A DNA stretch of 64,000 nt, taken from the NCBI RefSeq assembly GCF_004564135.1, contig NZ_CP038255.1:1768501-1832500 (forward strand), read 5' to 3'. Each line of letters starts with the position of its first letter. Position 1 is the stretch's first letter. Positions 25,679-36,200 of this stretch are shown here, piece after piece. Under the pieces are notes generated by a model, which saw only the letters and a list, made by a program, of their open reading frames with translations, was not told the origin of the DNA and ran no database searches. Origin of the DNA: Terasakiella sp. SH-1 (GTDB lineage: Bacteria; Pseudomonadota; Alphaproteobacteria; Rhodospirillales; Terasakiellaceae). The position numbers were made by a program, and so were the translations under genes.

Positions 25679-26002
25679 ATGCACGTCATCATTACCAGAA
25701 ATGGCGAAGCAGACCTTGAAGCCATTTACCAGTACCATGCTGAATATACTTTTGAATATGCGGATAAATTTCATGATGAAATTATCGCATTTATGATTGA
25801 AAAATTGTCACACTTCCCAGAACTTGGTAGGGAGGTTTCTACTGTCCCTCAAATCAGAAAACTCGTATACGATAGTTCTTACAATATTTACTATCTGATA
25901 AAGGAAGATACTGCTTATATCCTCTATATCTTGGATGGACGACGAATCTTAAATGATCAAATTCAATTCCTCCAAGATCACGAAATTGATGGCCTGATGT
26001 AG
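25679..26002 (+). CDS. RelE/ParE-family toxin
   Basis: The 107-residue protein has the ParE/RelE fold signature: ITRNGEADLEAIYQYHAEYT, FPELGREV and VYDSSYNIYYLIKEDTAYIL followed by YILDGRRIL. The R in DGRRI and the tyrosines are at the expected active-site strand. It partners the Phd-like antitoxin upstream. Whether it acts on gyrase (ParE) or on mRNA (RelE) cannot be told from the sequence. Confidence 0.88.
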   Translation: MHVIITRNGEADLEAIYQYHAEYTFEYADKFHDEIIAFMIEKLSHFPELGREVSTVPQIRKLVYDSSYNIYYLIKEDTAYILYILDGRRILNDQIQFLQDHEIDGLM

Positions 26003-26010
26003 GGAAAAAT

Positions 26011-26172
26011 ATGAATCGAGATGCTGTCAAAGAACATTTTTCTGAACACTGTAAGTTGGCAACATTGTGTATTCTCGAACAGTGCCCTGCCTACTCAGCC
26101 AATATGAGGTTGCTGCAAGAAGTTTTAAGAGAACACGGTCTCAATATATCATCTGATGAATATAAAAAAGTA
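26011..26172 (+). pseudogene. Small gene truncated by IS1595
   Basis: The frame starts MNRDAVKEHFSEHCKLATLC and includes ILEQCPAYSANMRLLQEVLR and EHGLNISSDEYKKVG. Its last codons are supplied by the inverted repeat of the IS1595 element, so the real C-terminus is lost. The pattern is faintly like small phage proteins of the VpaChn25_0724 type (LRLLAEAPGYSANESLL), a weak recollection only. Otherwise unknown. Confidence 0.5.
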
Positions 26173-26892
26173 GGGGCTGAAGTAGCTAAGGGTTAATGTT
26201 TAGCCTGTTTATACCATATTTTCAGCTGCTTTAGGAGGTCTGCGTGGTTGCCTCCATTGAAACGCCATTCACACTCCTTGAGAAACCAGTAGAAATGGTC
26301 AGTTTTGATACCGTTGAATTTCCGCATATGACGCTTTGCCTGATTCCAAAAGTTCTCAATGCCATTGATGTGATTTTGTTTGTCTGCAAAGAGTTTGGAA
26401 TGGTTGATGCGGCGGTGATGAAAGTCCGAAACATCCAATGCGTTGTAAGCGCCAAACGTATCGGTATAGACGATACTGTCAGGCTCGACCTTCTCCTGAA
26501 TAATCGGTAACAGCGTCTCTGTCTTTGCATTGGGAATGATTGCCGTATAGACCTTGCCACCCCGCTTTAAAAGGCCAAACACAGCCACTTTGCCGCCAGC
26601 ACCACGACCTCGTTTTCCTTTACGGACACCGCCAAAATAACTTTCATCAGCTTCAATCTCGCCTTGCAAACGATAGCTCGGCAACTTGCTGGCAATCAAT
26701 TGGCGAAGCCGCATGAAGAAGCGGATCGATGTGTTCGCTTGGACACCTACAATTTCAGCAGTCGCACGAGCCGTGCTGCCTGCGACAAAATGCTCAATCA
26801 ACTTGCTTTGCTGACGTAAAGTCAGACGACTTTTTCGGATGTACATCGTAGCCATTATAGAACCTCTTTCAGTCCTTAGCTACTTCAGCCCC
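26173..26892 (-). mobile_element. IS1595-family element
   Basis: Perfect 19-bp terminal inverted repeats bound the element: GGGGCTGAAGTAGCTAAGG at 26173-26191 and its reverse complement at 26874-26892. The 8 bases outside are AAAAAGTA on the left and AAAAAGAA on the right, a 7 of 8 match to the expected 8-bp duplication. One transposase gene fills it. Confidence 0.88.
26193..26855 (-). CDS. IS1595-family transposase
   Basis: The 220-residue protein shows the DDE motifs of the IS1595 group (ISXO2-like domain): GEIEADESYFGGVRKGKRGR, then VYTDTFGAYNAL and NGIENFWNQAKRHMRKFNG. An N-terminal helix-turn-helix (AGSTARATAEIVGVQANTSI) is kept, while an N-terminal zinc ribbon, found in some members, is absent. 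Its length is normal for the short subgroup. It appears intact. Confidence 0.9.
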   Translation of the reverse strand: MATMYIRKSRLTLRQQSKLIEHFVAGSTARATAEIVGVQANTSIRFFMRLRQLIASKLPSYRLQGEIEADESYFGGVRKGKRGRGAGGKVAVFGLLKRGGKVYTAIIPNAKTETLLPIIQEKVEPDSIVYTDTFGAYNALDVSDFHHRRINHSKLFADKQNHINGIENFWNQAKRHMRKFNGIKTDHFYWFLKECEWRFNGGNHADLLKQLKIWYKQAKH

Positions 26893-27159
26893 AAAAAGAA
26901 ATCGGATATCACTTGTGCGGTTTTGTATTTCAGAGCTGCATTTTGATTTCTTTTCTCTGGTATCTCGTCCAGTAAATCAAAACCGAGATTTGACCTTGGA
27001 AAGTCGTTAAACTTCATAAAAGCCAGCCTATCTTCGGATAGCTGGCTTTTCCCATTTTTTGGTTAGCTGAGTAAGAAGTTTTTCTGTCTTTGATAGTTCA
27101 GCCAAATCGGTTCACTGAAAATGGTATGGGCTGAGACTTCTCCTACAGAAGTCACATAA
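26893..27159. other. Intergenic stretch with one terminator
   Basis: No gene is seen between the IS1595 right end and the VirB2 relic, apart from the hairpin at 27017-27050. Confidence 0.5.
27017..27050. terminator. Bidirectional hairpin terminator with TTCG loop
   Basis: AAAAGCCAGC-C-TATC pairs with GATAGCTGGCTTTT around a TTCG tetraloop, with a single bulged C. A- and T-runs on both sides allow termination in either direction. It separates the IS1595 side from the VirB relic. Confidence 0.8.
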
Positions 27160-27291
27160 ACAAATTGGCTTATCGGTATTATTTGTGCTGGTGTTGCAAT
27201 CACCATCGGTCCAATTCTCGCTGATCGTTTTTTTGGAGACCCATCAGGCTACCAAGTTAGCTTTATTCAGCTTCTTCAAAGTGTGGTCTGA
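27160..27291 (+). pseudogene. virB2: VirB2-like pilin C-terminal fragment
   Basis: In the frame ending at 27291 the sequence reads TNWLIGIICAGVAITIGPIL then ADRFFGDPSGYQVSFIQLLQ, resembling the second membrane helix and tail of VirB2 pilins. A stop lies immediately upstream of 27160, so the N-terminal half and signal are missing. It ends two bases before the virB3 start, the canonical gene order. Confidence 0.7.
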
Positions 27292-27292
27292 T

Positions 27293-27598
27293 ATGGGCGT
27301 TCAAACACAATTTTTACCTGCCGTAGGCACACCTAGTCATACTTTTTACTGTCCTGCCAGCCTGTTTCCATGGGGACCGCTTTTTGGCGTTTTCTTTGGG
27401 GCCTTAATGAGTGAAGTGATCCCGGTTTTCGAAATCGGGATCATGATCGGCTTTGCTTTATGGCATGTATTCTGGGCCACACAGTTTTTACGTGACCCTT
27501 GGATTGCAGACATTATTTCTGCACGCATGGATTTAAGGATTTTACCAGGCTTCTACACACGTAACCCCATCTCTGAAAAGGCTTGGGCATATGGATAA
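27293..27598 (+). CDS. virB3: VirB3-like type IV secretion protein
   Basis: The natural start is the ATG at 27293 (MGVQTQFLPAVGTPSHTF), giving 101 residues with two membrane segments (WGPLFGVFFGALMSEVIPVF and IGIMIGFALWHVFWATQFL). This short two-helix protein between VirB2 and VirB4 is VirB3, an inner-membrane T4SS part. The gene looks intact but both neighbours are broken, so it is probably non-functional. It overlaps the VirB4 start by 8 bases. Confidence 0.8.
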   Translation: MGVQTQFLPAVGTPSHTFYCPASLFPWGPLFGVFFGALMSEVIPVFEIGIMIGFALWHVFWATQFLRDPWIADIISARMDLRILPGFYTRNPISEKAWAYG

Positions 27599-28130
27599 TT
27601 GGTTTTTTGATTTTCTGGTTTGGCTTGTTGTACTTGCCACTTTCCTCGCTATTTTCCACCCGGTCTTACACAAAATGACCTTTGGGTCATGGGAAGAAGA
27701 TTTACTTTCAGAAAAGCTCAATCTTGATCGCATCGAAGGAGATTTTGGTGAGATTGTCATTGATAAAGATGGCGGCTGTCATCAGGTCATTGAACTTTCT
27801 GGCCACGACTTTGCCGCTTTGGATGAAGCAGATCGTGAGCGTAAACTCTGGGACCGTGAAAGCTGGATTAAAATCCTGAGTGAAAGCAAAGTAAAATGTA
27901 AAATCATTTCTCATAAAAGCCTTCATAAACCACAATCATTAAACCCTCATACTCGCCAACATATGGCACGTGCTGATGAAAAATGGGAAGAACAATTCAA
28001 AAAATCCTATGAACTCGGCCATTACATCATCTTATCTGTACCAAACGCAGGTGATCTAAAAGCATTAGAAAAAGCCGTCTTGGATACACAAGATGAATTA
28101 TCAGATTATCAACCGCGGCTCTTAGGTATC
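27591..28130 (+). pseudogene. virB4: VirB4-like ATPase, N-terminal part
   Basis: About 180 residues are kept: one membrane helix (FFDFLVWLVVLATFLAIFHP) and the CagE/TrbE-like region through VLDTQDELSDYQPRLLGIL. At about 28130 the VirB4 sequence stops, and unrelated DNA with a small zinc-ribbon gene follows. The ATPase part reappears near 28480, so an internal portion was replaced. Confidence 0.75.
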
Positions 28131-28190
28131 CTACCCCCCTGCTGCACGTTCCGCCCTTCCCTAATTTTGGCAACCGAAAGGACAGAATTT

Positions 28191-28367
28191 ATGGCACTTA
28201 TTGATTGCCCAGAACCAGACTGCAACCAAACGGGACTTTCCGACACAGCGGACGTATGTCCAAGCTGTCGGTATGATTTTGTAAAAGCACGTGAGAAAGC
28301 AAAAGAAAAGAAAGTACGCTTAATTTCATTTCTGCTCTTTCTTGTTGGCCTTGGCTTTATCGGATAA
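28191..28367 (+). CDS. Small zinc-ribbon membrane protein
   Basis: The ATG at 28191 follows AAAGGA and gives a 58-residue protein. It has CPEPDCNQ and CPSCRYDF, a CxxxxC...CxxC zinc-ribbon pattern, a basic linker (VKAREKAKEKKVR) and a C-terminal membrane helix (LISFLLFLVGLGFI). It sits inside the broken virB4 gene and in frame with its N-terminal fragment, so a fused readthrough product is also possible. The role is unknown. Confidence 0.6.
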   Translation: MALIDCPEPDCNQTGLSDTADVCPSCRYDFVKAREKAKEKKVRLISFLLFLVGLGFIG

Positions 28368-28387
28368 CCAGGAAGGTTACTGATATT

Positions 28388-29486
28388 TTGGGCCGGGCCT
28401 TGATCCGTTTTTATGTCGAGGATATGGGTGTTGGTATCTGCTGGTTTAACCGGATCGCGGGAAACAACCGCCTCATGCATCCGCTAAAAATGTTCAATCA
28501 CGCAATCGGCGCTCTTTGGCCGTTTCATTGCACATCACAAGGCATGGATAAAAGTCCTCATGGAGATTTACCCTTGCGCCTTTTATCTACACCCAGCGGT
28601 CAAACATATAAATTCCAATGGCATGTTAAAGACAAGCCCCAAGCATTGGGTAATTACTGTGTTTTTGCCCCATCTGACTCCGGTAAATCAACGCTTATTC
28701 TACATCTACTGAGTGGTGCCGCCAAGTTTCCCGACATTGCCAGCTTCGTATTAGACAGTAACGAGGGGGCGAAGTTCATGGTTGAAGCCATGGGGGGCAC
28801 CTACATGGATTATGAAAATATTAAGTTTAACCCTCTTGATCTTGCAGAAGACAATCTGAAAAACAGAAACCGTATTGACTTCATTGTGCGCTCCATGTTG
28901 GGCGATTTTGAAGAGGAAGGTATGAATGCGGCCATTAACCATCTTATCGACCTTGCCTTTCACCTAGACCGTGGAGAACGAACTTTCGATGCACTTTACG
29001 ATCATGCGTTCGAGCGACGTTCCAAACTCAAAGAACGCTTTGGTCTGTGGGTCCGTGAAGGACAACAAAGCCATCTATTCAACGCACCTTACGATACTTT
29101 GAAAAACACTCTAACAGGGTCGCATTTGATCGGTATCAACATGAACGAGATATTGAATGATCCAATCGTTGGTCCTCCGGTTGTGACACACATTTCCGAG
29201 GCGGTGCGTGAAGTCGGAAGGCAAAAGAAAGGTTTCAATCTATTTGTGGATGAGGCCGCGAACCTTTTACAGAACGATGGTTTCAAGAAATTCGTCAAAG
29301 AAATGTATCGAGAATATCGCAAGCTGGACGGCTGTGTTGGTATGGCGTTTCAGGACCCCGCAGGTTTGTTCGATAGTGGTATTGCACCAGCGGTTCTCAC
29401 CAATACGGCAATGAAAATCTTTTTTCCAAACGCCAATGCCGACCCCGAAAGCCTACGCCAATTCAATTTCAACGAAGAACAAATGG
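28388..29486 (+). pseudogene. virB4: VirB4-like ATPase, C-terminal part
   Basis: VirB4-like sequence is clear from FNHAIGALWPFHCTSQGMDK on. The Walker A is APSDSGKSTL (D where a G is usual) and Walker B is FNLFVDEAANLL. The end is cut near 29486, after FNFNEEQMDI, by sequence of another origin, so the extreme C-terminus is missing. The N-terminal 30 residues of the open frame (GRALIRFYVEDMGVG) may belong to the inserted segment. With the N-terminal part at 27591 this is one dead gene. Confidence 0.75.
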
Positions 29487-29524
29487 ACATCCGCCTTCTT
29501 CCCATTGTGCAACTGGAATACGTT

Positions 29525-29786
29525 TCATGATGAAATCAATGTGGCTAATCAAAGTGTCAGTAAGTTTAAGCCTTCCCTTCACTCGACGAAGGATGTCAAT
29601 AACCTCCCAACGTTCATGAATGAGATGTTGTGGGAGACCTTTATAACCCGCAACCAACTCATTGTTTTGTCGGCGCTGAAAAGTTGTTTTTCTTGCCCCA
29701 TTTGCAGTGCAACTGCTGTGTAATAGCGTTGCATTAAAGGGGTTAATAGCCCGGTTTTCTGCGGATATATTTGAAAAATCAGTCAT
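29525..29786 (-). pseudogene. Truncated gene, possibly a plasmid replication protein
   Basis: Reading leftward from an ATG at 29786, the frame gives MTDFSNISAENRAINPFNAT, then HLIHERWEVIDILRRVKGRL and KLTDTLISHIDFIMKR. After that it runs antisense into the VirB4 relic and the resemblance to a real protein ends. I do not recognise it with certainty. The possible short RNA just upstream at 29865-29937, on the opposite strand, would suit an antisense-controlled replication initiator; this is speculation. Confidence 0.4.
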
Positions 29787-29829
29787 TTTTTAAATGACGG
29801 TAAAAGTAGCTAAAATCCTTGAAAAAAGG

Positions 29830-29858
29830 TTGACAGCAAAAGGCCAAACTAGGATAAT
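29830..29858 (+). promoter_or_regulatory. Consensus sigma-70 promoter
   Basis: TTGACA at 29830-29835 is separated by exactly 17 bases from GATAAT at 29853-29858. No reading frame with a ribosome site follows before the terminator at 29910, so it most likely drives a short RNA. Confidence 0.75.
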
Positions 29859-29864
29859 GCGTAC

Positions 29865-29937
29865 ATGTTCTGGCGCATTAACTTTTGGTTTTTGTTGGCC
29901 TTTCAAAAACCCTCGAATTACAGTTCGAGGGTTTTTT
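29865..29937 (+). ncRNA. Candidate small RNA (promoter plus terminator)
   Basis: Transcription from the promoter at 29830 would start about 29865 and end at the T-run after the hairpin 29910-29931, giving an RNA of about 73 bases. The 5' part is U-rich and contains TTTTGGTTTTTGTTGGCC. It is transcribed opposite to, and upstream of, the truncated gene ending at 29786, the geometry of a counter-transcribed leader RNA. The RNA is predicted only from its signals. Confidence 0.55.
29910..29937 (+). terminator. Rho-independent terminator
   Basis: CCCTCGAA pairs perfectly with TTCGAGGG around a six-base loop and is followed directly by six T. It is a textbook intrinsic terminator. Confidence 0.9.
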
Positions 29938-30097
29938 CTTTTCTAGAACACCTCCAAAAGAGGCCCTATACAAAAGGACAGTCTTTAAAGGGGAAAAGTA
30001 TAATTTACCGTTTCGTTCCCTGCGTGCCCGGAATTTACAATTGACAAAATATGGGAAGTGGTCCCATATTTTGTCACTCTTCTGACAGGAAAGAAGG

Positions 30098-30143
30098 TTG
30101 GTTGCGGGGGCCAGATTTGAACTGACGACCTTCAGGTTATGAG
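30098..30143 (-). pseudogene. 3' half of an initiator tRNA (attachment-site scar)
   Basis: Read on the minus strand, the segment runs from CTCATAACCTGAAGGTC through GTTCAAATCTGGCCCCCGC to AACCA. This is the anticodon loop (CAT), variable loop, T-arm and acceptor 3' end of tRNA-fMet. The 5' half is missing: the sequence beyond 30143 cannot pair with the anticodon stem. Its end, GGTTGCGGGGGC on the plus strand, equals the core of the repeats at 49427 and 56495, in the same orientation. It is therefore probably a recombination scar of elements that integrate at the initiator tRNA gene. Confidence 0.8.
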
Positions 30144-30279
30144 ACGGATCAACTTAACCGCAATCAATTGTTTTTATGACATAATTTAACGACATAAGAA
30201 TTGTATGTGTAAGATTATGTGCAAATTCATACTCAATTCAAAACCGCTCTCTGAATATTGCAAAGAGCTGTTCAAAACA

Positions 30280-33200
30280 TTACTCCCAATTGGCTGTAAT
30301 TACATTTTCCAGCTGATTATGTAACTCATTTAAAAGTTCTGTTTCACCATAAGATGGGGGAGAGAACGCAGCCATTGCTTCAACCAAGTTTTCAACATTA
30401 GCAGCTTTAATTTTCTCACCATTCGAAACCTCAAAGGAAGAAACCATATTGTCCCCATCCTGAAGATACCAGTCGTCAACAGTTACAGTATCATTTGTTC
30501 CAATGATAGAAACTTCAAGATCATTGCCTTCTTGCCTAAACCACAGCTGGTTGTTTGCAATATTTTCTCCAAAGAGAATTTTATCTTCACTGCCCCCTTC
30601 TCTGTGGTTTCTGATAATATCCTGCCCTCTGTTGCGATTGATTTGATAACAATCATCACCAGAGCCGCCATCCAAGATATCATTACCGGCACCACCGTTA
30701 AGGATATCATCGCCCGAACCACCGGATAACTTATCCGCACCACTCTGACCTTCAAGAAGGTCTGAACCAGCTGAACCGTTCAATGTGTCAGCTCCAGCCC
30801 CACTAATCAGAACATCGTTCCCTTCTGTTCCAACGAGGTTTTCATCAGTTGGCATAGCTGTATAAAGTTTATGATAGACGCCATTACCGCTGCCATCCTG
30901 AGCGCTGTCTGAATGCCACGTAGAGACGAAACTACCATCCGCTAGAGAGGCCAAAGAACCATATTTCTGGTTACCGGAAGTATAGTCGTTGACAACAAAT
31001 TCACCACCAACCTTTTGAGTATTAGCATCATAGCGTTGTCCAACAATCGCATAACCACTACCATCCACATTATTAGTCTCCCAAGTGATAACAAAACCAC
31101 CATCGTCAAGACCGATCACGTCGCTATACATGTGTACTGTTGTCGAAGTCGTCGTCGTTGCCAGAGTTTCACCACCGATTTTATTACCTGTGGCATCATA
31201 ACGCTGAAAATGCACTCCTCCTTGCTGATAGGCAGACCAGGAAATAACAAAACCACCATCACTTAACGCTGCGATCTCAGGTTGGAATTCCGAACTTGAC
31301 GTTCTACTGTTTACAAGAAACTCTCCACCAACCTTATTATTATCACCATCAAAAATCTGTGCCCAGGAACCCATGCCGCTGCCATCACGGCCAACAGCAT
31401 CATGCCAGGTCACCACATAACCGCCACCAATCAAAGTAACAATATGGGAGGCCCCGATATCTCCAGGACTGGCATTGGCGATTAATTCACCACCGACCTT
31501 ATTTCCAGCAGCATCATAACGTTGCACCACGATATTGTTCACGCCGCCTTCATGGAAACTGACAACAAACCCACCATCACCCAGTGATGCCAGATCACTA
31601 CGGATTTGGCGTCCGGAAACGGAGGTACTCACCTGAAATTCAGTGTTTACCTTTGCGCCAGATGCGTCGTAACGTTGGCCATAAATGCCATAATCACTGC
31701 TATCCTGACCGTAACTATCCCAGGTAACCACAAAACCACCGTCATTCAGACCAACAACGGAAGGTTCGCGCTGAGTGCTGCTTGTATAAGTATTTATCTG
31801 GAATTCACCACCAACTTTATGGCCTGCCCCATCATAGCGTTGACCATAGATACCCGAGCTGCTCCCGTCCTGAGGGCTATCCCAGACAACGACGTATCCT
31901 CCACCTTCAAGGGCGGCAACATTCGGTGATTGTTGGCTCCCTGACGTAAAGCTATTGACCTGCTGCTCAGAACCTTCATTTAACACAAGGGGACCCGAGT
32001 TCAGCCCGACACCAACCGCCATATCTGCATAAGTGACATTGCCAACTTCATCCATGACCGTATAGGTGAAGCTATCTTCCCCAGAACCATTTGCATGAGC
32101 TTCAAACTCATAAGACCCAGTGTTTGCATCCACAATACGCACCCGGCCATTATCCATCGCAACCCAGCCATCCGCATCAGCCACACCATCAAGCGCATAA
32201 GTCAGCGTAACATCACTACCCTCATCAGAACCATCTGCGCCACCAATAGCGCCTAACTTCCAACTCGCAATATCACCTGGATTAAGAATAATCGAACCAC
32301 CATCACTAACAGGCACAGACGTCAAGTCCATAAGGCCATCGGCAAACCTGATGGTTTCAATGTTGGACAAGCTATCCTCTTCGCCAGTCACAACATGCAA
32401 AACAGTCCAATGATCTGTGGCCTTGTCATAGCGCAACTGATAATCCGCTTGATTACCGGACAACACCGCCACATCATCACCAGACCCGCCATCCAGAACA
32501 TCATTACCGGCACCACCGTTAAGGATATCATCGCCCGAACCACCGGATAACTTATCCGCACCACTCTGACCTTTAAGAAGGTCTGAACCAGCTGAACCGT
32601 TCAATGTGTCAGCTCCAGCCCCACTAATCAGAACATCGTTCCCTTCTGTTCCAACCAAGTTTTCATTACTGACCTCTGCGGCAAAAACTTTTTGAGCAAT
32701 GCCATTGCTATCACCGTCATTACCTGCTGACTGCCAAGTCATCACCAAGCTACCATCTTCCAAGCTCGTAATCGAAGGCTGGTTTTGATCGCCGGAATGA
32801 TAATCATTCACCAGGAAATAGCTGCCGCTTTGATTACCGGCAGCATCATAGCGTTGCGCAAGAATGCCATCATTGGCACCATCATAGCCATAGGTCTCCC
32901 AGGCAACAACAAAGCCGCCATCAGCCAGACCCACCACATCATTATAATATTGTTGGCCCCAGGTATGGACCGTATTGACATGGAATTCCCTGCCAACTCG
33001 GACTCCATTACTATCATAACGTTGCGCGAAAATACCATAATCACTCCCGTCCTGCTTATGAGAACTCCACGTGACAATAAAACCACCATCTTTAAGGTTG
33101 CTAATTGAAGCAAGGTGCTGAACCGAACTGGTATAGCTATTCACCTGGAATTCAGAACCCTTCTTGTGACCTGAAGCATCAAAAGCCTGACCAAAGATGC

Positions 33201-36200
33201 CTACAGTGCTTCCATCACGATTACCTGCATCTTGCCAAACAACAGCGTAACCGCCATCACCCAAAGTCGTAACCTGAGGTAAGCCAAGGTCTCCTCCTGC
33301 ATTTGTAATATGCGTTTCACCTCCAATTGGGGAAGAGTTGGCATCATAAAGTTGGGACGTAATATACCCATCACTACTATCATTCCAAACCACTAGGAAA
33401 TTACCATTCTCGAAAGATGTAATGGCATTCTGTCTTTGATCCCATGAAGTCTCATGGCTCACATGGAATTCTCCACTCACTGGATTGCCATTGCCATCAT
33501 AACGTTGGGCATAAATGCCATTTTCGCTTCCATCCTGACCATAGCTATCCCAGCTCACAACGAAACCACCATCAGCCATACCTGTAACTGAGGGTACACC
33601 CTGGCTATTATTGGTATATGTATTTATCTGGAATTCACCACCAATTTTATGGCCTGCCCCATCATAGCGTTGACCATAGATACCCGAGCTGCTCCCGTCC
33701 TGAGGGCTATCCCAGACAACGACGTATCCTCCACCTTCAAGGGCGGCAACATTCGGTGATTGTTGGCTCCCTGACGTAAAGCTATTGACCTGCTGCTCAG
33801 AACCTTCATTTAACACAAGGGGACCCGAGTTCAGCCCGACACCAACCGCCATATCTGCATAAGTGACATTGCCAACTTCATCCATGACCGTATAGGTGAA
33901 GCTATCTTCCCCAGAACCATTTGCATGAGCTTCAAACTCATAAGACCCAGTGTTTGCATCCACAATACGCACCCGGCCATTATCCATCGCAACCCAGCCA
34001 TCCGCATCAGCCACACCATCAAGCGCATAAGTCAGCGTAACATCACTACCCTCATCAGAACCATCTGCGCCACCAATAGCGCCTAACTTCCAACTCGCAA
34101 TATCACCTGGATTAAGAATAATCGAACCACCATCACTAACAGGCACAGACGTCAAGTCCATAAGGCCATCGGCAAACCTGATGGTTTCAATGTTGGACAA
34201 GCTATCCTCTTCGCCAGTCACAACATGCAAAACAGTCCAATGATCTGTGGCCTTGTCATAGCGCAACTGATAATCCGCTTGATTACCGGACAACACCGCC
34301 ACATCATCACCAGACCCGCCATCCAGAACATCATTACCGGCACCACCGTTAAGGATATCATCGCCCGAACCACCGGATAACTTATCCGCACCACTCTGAC
34401 CTTTAAGAAGGTCTGAACCAGCTGAACCGTTCAATGTGTCAGCTCCAGCCCCACTAATCAGAACATCGTTCCCTTCTGTTCCAACCAAGTTTTCATTACT
34501 GACCTCTGCGGCAAAAACTTTTTGAGCAATGCCATTGCTATCACCGTCATTACCTGCTGACTGCCAAGTCATCACCAAGCTACCATCTTCCAAGCTCGTA
34601 ATCGAAGGCTGGTTTTGATCGCCGGAATGATAATCATTCACCAGGAAATAGCTGCCGCTTTGATTACCGGCAGCATCATAGCGTTGCGCAAGAATGCCAT
34701 CATTGGCACCATCATAGCCATAGGTCTCCCAGGCAACAACAAAGCCGCCATCAGCCAGACCCACCACATCATTATAATATTGTTGGCCCCAGGTATGGAC
34801 CGTATTGACATGGAATTCCCTGCCAACTCGGACTCCATTACTATCATAACGTTGCGCGAAAATACCATAATCACTCCCGTCCTGCTTATGAGAACTCCAC
34901 GTGACAATAAAACCACCATCTTTAAGGTTGCTAATTGAAGCAAGGTGCTGAACCGAACTGGTATAGCTATTCACCTGGAATTCAGAACCCTTCTTGTGAC
35001 CTGAAGCATCAAAAGCCTGACCAAAGATGCCTACAGTGCTTCCATCACGATTACCTGCATCTTGCCAAACAACAGCGTAACCGCCATCACCCAAAGTCGT
35101 AACCTGAGGTAAGCCAAGGTCTCCTCCTGCATTTGTAATATGCGTTTCACCTCCAATTGGGGAAGAGTTGGCATCATAAAGTTGGGACGTAATATACCCA
35201 TCACTACTATCATTCCAAACCACTAGGAAATTACCATTCTCGAAAGATGTAATGGCATTCTGTCTTTGATCCCATGAAGTCTCATGGCTCACATGGAATT
35301 CTCCACTCACTGGATTGCCATTGCCATCATAACGTTGGGCATAAATGCCATTTTCGCTTCCATCCTGACCATAGCTATCCCAGCTCACAACGAAACCACC
35401 ATCAGCCATACCTGTAACTGAGGGTACACCCTGGCTATTATTGGTATATGTATTTATCTGGAATTCACCACCAATTTTATGGCCTGCCCCATCATAGCGT
35501 TGACCATAGATACCCGAGCTGCTCCCGTCCTGAGGGCTATCCCAGACAACGACGTATCCTCCACCTTCAAGGGCGGCAACATTCGGTGATTGTTGGCTCC
35601 CTGACGTAAAGCTATTGACCTGCTGCTCAGAACCTTCATTTAACACAAGGGGACCCGAGTTCAGCCCGACACCAACCGCCATATCTGCATAAGTGACATT
35701 GCCAACTTCATCCATGACCGTATAGGTGAAGCTATCTTCCCCAGAACCATTTGCATGAGCTTCAAACTCATAAGACCCAGTGTTTGCATCCACAATACGC
35801 ACCCGGCCATTATCCATCGCAACCCAGCCATCCGCATCAGCCACACCATCAAGCGCATAAGTCAGCGTAACATCACTACCCTCATCAGAACCATCTGCGC
35901 CACCAATAGCGCCTAACTTCCAACTCGCAATATCACCTGGATTAAGAATAATCGAACCACCATCACTAACAGGCACAGACGTCAAGTCCATAAGGCCATC
36001 GGCAAACCTGATGGTTTCAATGTTGGACAAGCTATCCTCTTCGCCAGTCACAACATGCAAAACAGTCCAATGATCTGTGGCCTTGTCATAGCGCAACTGA
36101 TAATCCGCTTGATTACCGGACAACACCGCCACATCATCACCAGACCCGCCATCCAGAACATCATTACCGGCACCACCGTTAAGGATATCATCGCCCGAAC

